Origin: a virus
Length of the DNA: 64,000 nt
Virus record (IMG/VR): IMGVR_UViG_3300034103_001604
Span: 61,503 to 125,502 of that record
Reading direction: 5' to 3' (one strand)
Shown: positions 41,741-54,400 of the stretch, piece after piece
Layout of the letters: each line of letters starts with the position of its first letter
How positions within the stretch are numbered: position 1 is the first letter of the stretch
The notes under the pieces: model-generated
Told to the model about the DNA's origin: nothing
Databases searched by the model: none
The model's input: only the letters and a program-made list of their open reading frames with translations
Translations under genes and position numbers: made by a program

Positions 41741-42418
41741 TTATCGAATTTCTACAATAGTTTCATTACTAGGTTTTAATTTTCTAATTTTATCTGTTAA
41801 GTGTTGAGGAATATTATAATTATCGTATCCAACTATTTTATTTTCATGGTATACTGCTTTTAATAAACATGGATTAGAGACATCACTATGATCTTGCATG
41901 TATCCCACACCCAATGCAACTAAAGCATATTCGTCTGTATAACCTAAAGCATTGGCTACATTTTTTGAATCAAAACAAATAGAAAATCCTGTATCTAACC
42001 CAAGATCTTCAGCAATTGTCATTACTACGCCTGCACCAATTCCAGATTCTAAAAATGCCTTTTGTATTCTTTTTTCAAATCTATATTTTTGAATTGCCCA
42101 ATTTTCTTCAGTTCCGTCAACTTCCTTATATCTAGTTACCCACATAAAAAGATATTGTGCAAGTAGTTGCCCGTTAAAATATTTAACAACACCGGGTCCT
42201 AATAATTTATTATTTTCATCAGCCCAAGCATAGTTATCGTAAATATTTTTTTTAATATCATAAGAATTTGGACCAAAAATGACACATTTTTGTTCGTATC
42301 CGCATTGTTTACTAGGAACTCGATATAAGTTTTCAATAATAGTATCAATTTTTTCTTTTTCTACTACTCTTGTATAATCCCACCATCTTGCGGTAATTCT
42401 ATTTTCTAAGTATGTCAT
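41741..42418 (-). CDS. Nitroreductase-like flavoprotein, 225 aa
   Basis: The N-terminus (RITARWWDYTRVVEKEKIDT) has the R-R-(S/W)-x-R-x(n) FMN-phosphate pattern of nitroreductases in altered form; RVPSKQCGYEQKCVIFGP, a helix with SGIGAGVVMTIAEDLGLDTG (the family's dimer-core helix) and LVALGVGY near the C-terminus complete the fold signature. Enzymes of this family use FMN and NAD(P)H. Its place among baseplate genes is unexpected: it could be a virion component or an enzyme expressed late. AAGGAA precedes the ATG. Confidence 0.65.
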   Translation of the reverse strand: MTYLENRITARWWDYTRVVEKEKIDTIIENLYRVPSKQCGYEQKCVIFGPNSYDIKKNIYDNYAWADENNKLLGPGVVKYFNGQLLAQYLFMWVTRYKEVDGTEENWAIQKYRFEKRIQKAFLESGIGAGVVMTIAEDLGLDTGFSICFDSKNVANALGYTDEYALVALGVGYMQDHSDVSNPCLLKAVYHENKIVGYDNYNIPQHLTDKIRKLKPSNETIVEIR

Positions 42419-42438
42419 ATTGTTCCTTCAAAAAATTA

Positions 42439-45400
42439 TTAATTTGAATTTCCGTAATACCATTTATCAGGAATTTCTGTAGAATGTCGCCTTATGAACT
42501 TAGATTGAATTGACTCGGATTCCATCAACGATGTTGATGTATTCCAATAATTTCCTATTTTTTGTTCTATTTCAACTTTAGTTCTTAAAGTAAAATCTTC
42601 AACATGAATATTTAATTCAAAATTACCAGTTGATTCATTAAATTTAACAGTAAATTCTGGATCAAGTGTTCTTAAACTTGTAGACGTAGAATCGTATGCT
42701 AAATTGTAATCATGTACTTTAGACGCAGTTTTTCTCAACAGTCTACCACCAAATTTAACAGAAATCTGATCGTTAAGGTACTGCTCTAAACCATTTGTTG
42801 TACTTAATATAATACCATCTCCACCAGACTGATACATAGTTCCGGTGTTAATAACAAATGAACTTGAACTAATAGCAATCGTGTACGTTCCATTAGAATT
42901 TGTAACAGTATTAACAACATATGTTCCAGTGGCTTCAGATGTTATATGATACTGTTTCTTAATGGTATCAGTATAAGGAATAAATTGTTGAGGGCTTTGA
43001 TCAAAGACTTTTGTTCCAACATCGGATATTTCTGCAGGAGAAGTACCCATAGTACCCCTTCTAAGTCCGCTTAGTACATTACTATCTTTAGAGAAAAATT
43101 CAATTCTTTCGCTATCGACGAATATAACTCCCGGAATATTTCTGTGGAAATTAGGAGGTATTAAACTTGAAGAATCTGTTACATGAATTTCAGTATCAGT
43201 TAACTTTAATTCTTTAGTTAATCTTGTACCGTAAAAATTAGATAATCTAGAATATGTGGTTCTATTAAAAATGTCATTAAATATTTTATATCCATAAACT
43301 AAATTAGATCGTAATGTTGTCGAAACATATGAAATAGTAATTTCGTCATCAGATTGAATACTAATAGAATTGTTTAGTGAAACTGTTCTAAAATCATCCA
43401 AAATAGTAAAATCATTGTTAGCAATCAAATATTGTTTATTCAATGCTACCCAAACATATCTACTATCAGATACCGGCAATCCTAAAGTAAATTTTAGACC
43501 AGCATCGCCTTTAAATCTTTCCGTCCTCAACATCATTCCATCATAATCAGCAAATGATATAACTTTAACTGAACTAGAAGGTTGAATTGGAGTTGTAAAA
43601 ATTATAGTGTTATTATTAATTACATAATCAAAATTAACTAATGATTCAATTGCTAAAATTGCGCCGTTAGATGCTATTCCAGATGATATTGTCACTGTAC
43701 CAGTAACACTATTAATAGAATAATCAAAACCAGGAGCAAGCAATCGACCGTTTAAATAGACTTTAATATTTGAATTAGTATATGTTCCCGGAGGACGGCT
43801 TGTATTGTCAATATTGAAAGTTGTTGTCGATCCATCCAATTTATAGTAATTAACATCAGGAGGATTTAAACGCTTTCTGCCTTTAACTAAAGTAGTCGAA
43901 TCTGGTTCATATACTTCAACAAATACTTGAGCACTTAACGGCTCAGTTGTTCCTAATAAATTTGTGACCAAAATACTAGAAGTAGGTGCTGCAATACTAA
44001 ATTGTTCTTCAAATATTTGACTAAATTTTCCAAAATTAGATTTTAAAAACCAAGCCTGGATTGTTCGTTTACTGTCTGCAATATTAGTTACCCTAACTGC
44101 CGCCCTCTTATTTTTTGGTCCCGCAGGTATTAGTTCGTAATTGCTAGAATTAACTTCACGACCGTCTATTGTCACATATACACTTCTTATATCATCAATA
44201 AACGCAGAACTAATCAATGTCGCAGTACTCTGTCCATATTCAGTTAATAACGTAACCGAGTCTGCAACATATTCTCCGCCAATAGTTAATAAATTGTAAC
44301 CTACTTTACCGTTAACATCTTGAGGCGCAATATACAATTCATCATTCATAACGTAAAATTGAGAAGAGGTTGTAAAGAAATACTCATCAACAACTCCACT
44401 GCTAGGAGGTTCATATATTCTATCTAACATCTTTCCTTCGAAATTTACAGTTATATAAATTGATTCTTCTAAAGGTACTCCCAATTTAAACGATGATATA
44501 GCGTTTGCACTAATAGGGACTATACCGGACATTGCAATCGGCGACGATTTATTTTCTTGAGTAAACACATTGATAGAAACAGATTCATATGTATTACCTT
44601 TAACATGCTCTTCCGGTGATTGACCAATATTTTGAGATATTAATCCACTACCGTCAATAACTAAATCACCAGGATTAATGCCAAGGGCTCCTACAAAATT
44701 TCCAGAACCGTTCCACGACCCTGCACTTATTTCAGTATCTAATTCATCAAAACTAAAGTTATCTTTCCAAAATTCTACAATTGGATATCCATACAAATCA
44801 ACTTTTATTTTGTTTGTTACATTTGAATTTAGATTAAAAATTTCAACATTATATGTGTTATTTGAAGTAGTTGAAACATTATAATAACTTCCATACAATA
44901 GATCGTTTACATATATGGTAACCGTAGAAACACTGTTAAATAAAACATTTGTGTCATAGGCCACTGTTGAAGTATTAGATACTAAATTTTCAAAAGAATA
45001 AATGTTGTAAAGAGAATTTACATTAACTTCATTAAATACCGCCGGAACAGTTACCTTTGCAGTTACACCTAAAGTTTTTACTGTTGATGTTGTCAATAAT
45101 GTAATAGCGTGTGTTCCGGTTCCTACAGCAGTAAATCTATCTGTTCCAGAATTAGTAACAATATATTTTCCGTCAAATCCTAAAATAGTTCCGTCGTCAA
45201 CTCCGGATATTTCTATAATAGAACCACTAGTTATTTTTCCATTAAAATCTTCGGTAGTAAAAAATACTATATTTCCTTGAGTAGTTAAGGAATCAGATAT
45301 AATTCGTTTTAATCTGTATTCAGAATTTGCAATAGAAACTGTTTTAGTAGAAGTATTAACAGCAGATACTACTGCATCACTTCTTATATGAGATGTAGAA

Positions 45401-48400
45401 GTATTTGTTAATAAAATTTTCTGACCAATACTTACACCTTCAACAGAATCTAGATAAAGAACTGTTCCAGAATAATTTATATTTTTAACTAATTTAGCCG
45501 AAGTATAATAGTTAACTAAATTTGACCACGCTGAATCGTTATCAAAATAACCGTAATTCCATGGTAACGAATAACCAAAATTTAACCCTTGAATTACTGT
45601 ATTTTTATATTCTGCTCCCGACATCAATAGCGGGATTTCTTTACCTACCATATCGTCCGTTGGTTGATAAAATTTGTTAATTCTATCAACAGCATGATAA
45701 ATTGATATATTTTTCTCGTAGGTAATTTTAAATTTTTGTCCTAATTTTGGAATATAATTTAAAAATACAAACTCACAATATTGACTTGTATAATTATTAA
45801 TATTTTCTGTAAAATATTCAATTGTATAATCAGTTGAAAAAATAATTTTACTATCCAATAAAGGAACAATTTTTGATTTATTCGGTTGCGCTAACCATGT
45901 TAATCTAAATCTATTATTTCCAGTACACTCAAAAGTTTCAGTAATTCTAGAACTATCTATTTCTTCATTAACTCCAGTTCTATCAAATTTAATGCCTAAT
46001 ATATTTTTTCTAATATAATCATTGCCTAATTCTACCGAAACCTTTGCAGGTTTTACAACATTTGGGCCGCCACCGACTATAGTAACAGTAGGTGGTCGAA
46101 CATATCCGCTTCCAGGATTTGAAACTAAAACTTTAAATACTCCGCCATTTCGAATATATGCTTCTGCAGTTGCTCCACTGCCTGTATCACCGAGTGCAGG
46201 AGTTATAACTACCGTAGGATTCTGTGTGTATCCTTCTCCGTTGTCAGCAACTAAGACATTCTTAACATAATATTTGTAATTGTCAGCCCACCATTTCCAA
46301 GGATACTCAGTAATCTCACTACTTGTCAATCCAACTAATTCATAACTGTTTGAAACAGTATTAAAATATGCAGGCAAATCAAAATCTGTAGATACACTAT
46401 TTGAAGTTTCATTTGTTAATGAGTATTTTGATGTGTAAGATCTAATTTTTGTTCTATATGGTTTTACTTCTCTAATATAATCTTCGAAATAGTTTTCGTT
46501 GTCTAACCTATAAACTGATTTTTGATCTAATTCGCCAACTTGATTGTTAACAGAAATAAAACTAGTTTTAAATACCCAATCTAAAAGTTTTTGTTCAGTA
46601 AATGCATATCGAACTGCTTTAAAGAAGAATAAATTCCAATTTATTTTTAGATTACCTACAAAAATATCGTCTTTTAGGGCATATAAAATATGATTTAATT
46701 CTTGATCAGGAATTTGATCATATAAAGTTTCTTCCAATGTAGCAGCGTCATAGGAATAATTAGATTCTTTAAAATTCCAAATTTCATCAGAAATTTGAAT
46801 TGTTCCATTTTGGCTATAGACAATTTTATATTGTAGGGCAAAATCTCCTATTTGATCACTATCTAATTTTTCTAGAATTATGTATCGACCATCACCTACA
46901 TTATTGATTTTTACATAATCACCCGTGACAGTAGAAGACGCTATCGGCAATTCTGTTGGATCTTTTAATACTACTGCGTAGTCTTTATAACCATTGTAAT
47001 TTTCGTCTACCCAATCTACATAATTCCAATACAACGGAGTATTATAAGATTGTGTCTGAATTCTTGTCCAATTTTTAAATTCATAATTGAAAAGATGTTT
47101 AGTCCACCTGTTTCCGTATTCTGAATTTGTTCGAACAATCGTCGTGTGCCCTCTTATAATAATTTTTTCTGAACTATCTAAATTTCCTAGATAATTTTTT
47201 CCAGGGTTAGAAATTATTACATTAATAACTCTTCCACTTCCGTCAATTTCAGATAATAGTTCGGCACCTTCTCCAGAACTAGAAAGTATTTCAATTTTTG
47301 GAGGAATGCTATACCCAAAACCAGGATTTATAATTTCAACACTAACTACTTTTCCATTATATGTACTATAGATTAGTTCTGCTTGTGAGAATTTAGAAAT
47401 ATCAATTTGATCTAATTCTTCTAAATCATCAACAATAAAATCATACTCTCTAGATAAAATATCTGGTATTTCTTCTTTCTTATTTAGGTTAGTAAAATCA
47501 TAAAACCCAGTAATTTTATTTTTTATTAGTACAGAATTAGTAAACTCAACAAGATTTCTTAACGCCAATAATCTATCTTTAAACATTGATTGACGAGGTC
47601 TTATTTCTATGCCATACCTATTTCTTACTGATAAATTTAAATCAGGAACTGTTTGACCTAAATCATCGTGACCTAATAAACTATCAAATAACTTTTTAGT
47701 TAACGTGGTAGTTGGGACACTGTCTTTATTTCCTTCTTCTAATAGCAACCATTCTGTATGTTTAGGAATATTATTATTAATTTCATCAAATGAAATGTTT
47801 GAATTAATTCTATCGCCGACTAAAATTGGTTGAACATTCGCAAACGAAATAGCATTTTGAGACAATATCGATGCAAATCTTATTCCATTTGCAGCAGGAT
47901 CTAAAATCAAATTAGCAACTTGTATAGCACTGATTCTTCTATTACGAGAATTAGGTACAGTAACTTTATTTTTTACCCAGAAATAATAAACATTCTCAAA
48001 AGAATTAGTAACATTGTTGAACACCTGTTTAACAGACATTACTGAATTATCTGGATATTTTGGTTGTCCGCTAATTCCTTTTGTTAATCCTTCATTAGTA
48101 TCTGCTTGCGCAGCCCATTCTGACGGCAATAAATCGGATTTAACCCATTCGTAAATATCTATACTTGATCCAGGAAAAATTTTACCCCAATTATTTTTTC
48201 TAAATATTTCATCGCCCTGTTCATACCATAGATATTTAACAGTACTTAGATCCCACCATAAATCACCTATATGGTCATCAATCCAACTAGAATTTGAATC
48301 TACAGAATTTAATGCAGTTCCTATCGAATACATTGCAGGATCAAACGTAGATTTGTATTTTAACTCTTGTTCTGCTAATCCTATAATTTTTCCTTTTACA

Positions 48401-51400
48401 GGATCAAAAATATCTAGATACTCAATTATTTCTTCTTTAAAAGAATCTATTAATTTAATACTTTTGATTTTTTGAGAATCTACTAGATTTGGTTGATTTC
48501 TTAAAACTTTCCAACTGTTGATTGAAGTATCTAATTTGTCAAATTTAAAGAACGTAGAATCGTCTAGAGAAGTAGCATTTTTAATCCACGGTGCGCCTAC
48601 AAGAATAAAATCATTTAGAGAAGACACAGAAAAACCAAATCTACTTCCTTCTAAAATTGAAGAATCGCTTAATTCTTCAGATTGAATAAAATATCCATCT
48701 AAGTTGTTGAAAACATAAACAGTTCCAGAATCGTCAACAGGTGAAATAAATTCTGTGCTTCCTTTATCAAATGTTGTTTTTCCTACATTTGAATTTTCAT
48801 CAAATACATAAGTTGATGATCTATTTCTTCCAAGAGCGCCTACTGTTAAAATATCTTCATTCTTGTTTAGAGAAATACTTACTCCAAATTTTAAATCTGT
48901 AGTAAACGATGGATTTTCTATAATTTGATTTAAGACGTAAGTTCCAGTAGATGTTAAATTTGTAGCAGAATAAACTGCAATATTTCCAAATGTACCATCA
49001 CTATTTTTTATGTCAGGAGACGAAATTAATAAGAATTTTCCTGACGATGAAACAAAAATATCAGAACCAAATGTTCGATTTTCTTCAAACGGAGAATATA
49101 TAACTTGCTTTGAAACTAAATTTTTATTAAAAATTTCCACCAACCCTGTTTTACTACCGGTTGTAAATCCAGGTGCCGAAACTGCAATAAAATTTCCATT
49201 ATCGCTTCCGGATATTTTTTCACCCCACTTACTGTATTGAGTAAGTATTACGGAAGAAGTTAAAGATATACCAGCGGTATGTTGAACTAAACTTATTGCG
49301 TTAGAATCAGTAGAAGTAGTTAAATGATATGCAAACACAAATCCAGTTGATGTATTGTTAACTCCATCGCCAGGTGCTCCAATTAATACTGTCGTAGCAG
49401 TTGATTTGTTAACTTTATCAACATATATTGTATTTCCGAATCTTAAATAATTTGCTTTAGCAGATGTGTTAGAGTAAGAGCCTGGAGCAAGCAATATTGC
49501 TACAGTTTCTTCCTCTTCTACTGTAGATTTTTCTCTACTAATTTTTACTAATCCTTCAGAAATAAATCCCTTAGAACTTCCCGTGCCCGTACTAAAAGAA
49601 ATTGTTCCAGTGTTGTTAGTAATAATATTAGATGCTTTAGGTGCTCCAGCAAAAATTAATTCTTTACCATCATCATAATTTAATGTATATCCAAATTCAG
49701 AATTTGTCGATGTACTGCAATAAATTTTGTTGTTTGAATTTAAAATGTATTCGAACAACTTATCTAATATATTCTGTTTTTGGTTGTAAACCCATATTCT
49801 TCCAACACTATTAGCACTACCGCTGTTCCAAGATGGAGAAGAAACTAAAACAACTTGAGAATTGTCTCTAGCATAAATTGAATACCCTAATTCTTGTCCA
49901 AAAGGATTACCCAAAGAATTAAAATAGGTTCCTGTACTATAATTTTTAACTTTTTCATAGACAGACCACTTTTGATCAACTTTATCTACCCAAATTTTTT
50001 CTCCGTTTTCAAATTTATATAATTCTTTAAACTCTGAAACTTTTAAAAAATCTTCAAATCTAACTGATTGAAATTTAAAAATACTACCTAGTTCAACAAG
50101 ATCGTCGTCTACAATCGAAGATAGAGTAGAATCAACTGTAAATTGATTTAATTTTGGTACTGCTTTAACATTATAGATACCGTTTACTTGATCATTAAAA
50201 TTAACAACGGAAACAATATCTCCAATTTTTAAATCATGAAATAGATCACAAGAAAATGTGATATCAATTCCAGGTGAACTTACAAACACTCCTGTAATTT
50301 TTGCTGTTTGTTTAGAATACCTGTAAACGTCCCAATTTCCATTGTCTAAAAATCCTATCCATATTGTATCTTTTTCATTTAATAAATTGTTGTTTGCAAT
50401 ATCAAGAATACTGTTAGTGTTGTATGCTGTTACATTTACATCATCGGGTCTAACATAACCTGCTGAAGGAAATTGAAATAAACTTTCGTCTTGCACTTCA
50501 TTTTTACTAATCTTAAATACGTCATTTATTTCAAAATTTGTAGGCTTAATTAAAATATCTTCTGATAGAATATAATTAATTAAGTTATTTTTTTCTGCAG
50601 GAACTTCATTGCTAAACTTAACAATATAAGGATTTTCTAAAGAATTTCCTTCATTTAATTTAAATTCTACTTCTTGGAATGTTTCGTATCCACCATAATG
50701 ACCGACTCTAAATGCCCACTCTTCAGTAAAATTAATACTTCCTTTTCTAGCATAAGATCCAACTTTTACAATTTTATCTAATGCGTTTTTGGTTCCTTTT
50801 TCTTTAATGTAACCTTGATAAAATTTATACTGAGTTGTTGGGTTAGTAAAAATGTTATTTAAATAAGGTCTCTCAGAGTAACCTATTAGGTGTTGCGCTA
50901 ATTGTTGTTGAGAGATATCAAAATTATCAATATCTAAACTGTAAAAATCTTCAAACTGATTAATCTTATAAGAAAAATTAGGCAATAAATCTGGAGAAGG
51001 TTGTTCTCTTAATTTCGACCATTCATTAAAATTAAAAAATTCACTTCCCACAATTTTAATGTTTGATTGATAATAAACTCCATTATACCTAACAATTGAA
51101 CCCGGCAAGTAGGAAACAAATGGTTTCCAATCGCCAACAAAAACTTCATCATAAACAAATCCCGGACTAAAGAAATCACCGTTCCAATTTGCTGTTCTAA
51201 ATCCAGAAATTTTTAATCTTCTTTGTCTGTAGCCGGTGTCTAAATCATAAATTATATCATTGAATAATGTCCTATTATCAAAAATCATTGCATGTTCTTT
51301 TTGTACAGTATTCAATAATGCAAAAAACAATCCTTCTTCAGTGTTAACAGTTTCGATGACACAAATACCATCATCTCTAGATAACTTAATATTTTCTTTT

Positions 51401-54400
51401 GGAAAACTTTTTCCATCTGCTTTTAATAAGTTATATTCATAAGAATTATAATTGATATCATCAACTATAGAATTCTTATTTCCAAATTTTAAAGATTTTG
51501 CAAAAGGACTAATTGTTATGAGATTATTATTACTCCAATTTTGAGTTGTCCAAAATAAAAATTCTTTCGCGGAAAATTTCCAATCTAATATCTCAGTTAG
51601 GTCATTATCATACTGATCAAATATAAAACCATTTGATTCTAACCAACGACTGTAACCTAAAATAACATTATAAACTTCTTGAATTGTAGAATACATTGTT
51701 CCATACGGAATACGAACAGACCTTGATTCAAATAAAGATGGGACTAAAACAGTAACTCCGCCTTTTACTGGTAATTTTGATATTGGTTGGAATAATGTAG
51801 GATCAAAATTTGAAGAAGCATTATGACCAACTTTTACTCTATAGTATGAATTATTGTATCTAACCAGTTGACCTGATTTATAATACCTAGTGGTATTAAC
51901 GTTGGCTGTAGTTGTATCAGAAAAAGTTACACTAGAATTTGCATTACCAGTAATGCTAGACCATTCAGTAAACGGTTCTGCAATCCCTCCGACCGTAACT
52001 GATTTTGAATTTCCAGATATAATAGCAGGAAAAATTTCAAAATATGGATTTGATTTATCGTATCCTTTAATTAAAAATTTTCCATTGTATTTTTGAATTA
52101 CAATACCAGAAATTCTAAATGATTGAATTGTATTACTTTTATTTAAAATAAGGTCATAATTTTCAGGAGGTAAAATGGCGCCCTGTGACATAGAAGAAAC
52201 ATCAACAGTGTCCATAATCAATTGAATTTTGTTTTTACTTGTAAATCCTCCCAATTTATGAAATAGATTAAAGTCTAAGAAAGACAAATCATTTTTTAAA
52301 GTGTTTAAATAATTGAGATTTTTCAATCTACCATATTCTATAATTAAATTTCCAAATCCAGAACTTTGGTTATTTTCATTATCAAAAATTAACTTATTTG
52401 GGTTCAAATATAAATCATCATTGTATAAAATTTGATTTAATTCATTAATAGTTGTCCTACTAACATCAAACAATTTAGAAGTATATGAACAAGGATCAAG
52501 TAAGGCCGCTACAATGTTTAATGCAAAAGGCCAAAGACTGCTTCTTCTCCATGCAACTTCTGCAGGACTGAAATCTCCAAATTTCCAATCTTGTTGTTTT
52601 TCAAATATAGAAGATTCTGATACTAAAAATGTATCAGGAGATTTTAAATTTCCAAATTCATCTACCGGTATAATAGATAACAATCCAGATCTTGCATAAT
52701 TTAAGTTATATCTATTTTCTCCTCGAATGTATCCATTACTCAAGTCTGTCCAAAGCAATACATTTGAAGATGTATACGGTGCTAATCCGTAAGTAGTTGT
52801 CCACCAGTTTGGTCTTTCATTAAAACCCAACATTTCCCACGGTGTTAAATGAGGCTTATCTGTATCATAAAAATACTGGTATATTCCTCGCCATGAACCG
52901 CTTACATTTTTTGAAAATAAAGTATCAACAGTTGTTGAATAGTTAAATGTAAAAGGATTTGTTTCATCAAAGGTTGTATTTGACGAAAAATTAACATTAA
53001 ATTGATTTGTCCAATTTATAAATTCTTTTATTAAAATATTATTAGAGTCGTCGATTGTATATCTGTTGATTCTGAAAGCACCAGAAATGACAGAATTCAT
53101 ATCAAACAATTTAGAATTGTAACTTACTTTGATATTGTTATAAATTCTTTTTTCAAATTCTAAAATAATTTGATCCCTGTAATCACCATATGCCTTTGTT
53201 AAACTTCCATCGTGTCCAAGTATCATCGTCACTGGACCTTGTACATAAGAAGTATCTTCGACTATTGCAGGTTTAAATTTTGGATACAACCCCAATTTGC
53301 TAGGAGTCGGTGGCACAAAAGATCCTGTGGTGTCGTTATAAAAATAAATTTTAATTTTATCTCCAGTAGATAAATTTGATAATATTTCTACTGTCGAGTC
53401 TAACGAATTTATTTGATAATCTTGACCGTTAATTAGTAAACTATCATTTACATACACAGAAAGTGCATTAAAACTTAACTTTGTATTGTCAAAATTATCT
53501 CTAATAGGGTAAATTTTATTAACTACGATACCAACCGTAAATTCAGTAACAATTTTGTCTTCACCATAAGGTACCATATCGGACCTGTAAAATAAAGAAT
53601 CTATATTGTTGTTTCTGTTAATATACTTCAGTGCAATATCTAATGCTTCTGCAGGAGAAAACTGACTTTCAATCTTTCCTAATGTGTCAAACAAATTTAA
53701 TTTATATTGGTTATATAAGTACCCAACAAATCTTAAGGAATCTAAAACATTATGATCTTTTTTTGCTAAAAATAATTTTGAATATACTAGCGGAGTAGAA
53801 TTAATTATAAGCCTTGTACCAAATTTTGAATAATTGCTTAAATCTCTTAAATTGCTTTTTCCCGGAAATTGTCCTTGAAAATTTGTAATTTTTGGTATCA
53901 TCGATCCTACATGATCTGATAATTCACTTAATGTAAAACTAGAAATTGGACCATTTAATGGATTGTTAGTTAAGTTTAAAACAGGTTCATAAAATCCGTT
54001 GTTGTTTGGAGAATTATTAGAAAATATATTAAAATAAATGGCATCATTTTCTTTTAGCGGCTGTGAAAATGTGACCGTTGCTGTTTGATTAAAAGAAACT
54101 GTAGATTGAACAATATTATTGTTAACATAAGAAATTACTTGAGTAGATGTATCAAAAGGATAATCTAATGATTTTAATTCTATTGTTGTTGTATTTGTTT
54201 GAACCGTTTGATTTTCAACAATTGGAATTTTATATCCTTCCGCCGAAGACCAAACATTAACTAAAAAGTTACCTAATTTTAAATATCCTAATGCAAGACT
54301 TTTTTGAGAAGTTACGTTATCAATAGTAACATTTATTGTATCAGTAGTGAAATAGTTTTTAAAAAGATAGTTTCCTATTCCCGAATTATTATTCTTTAAA

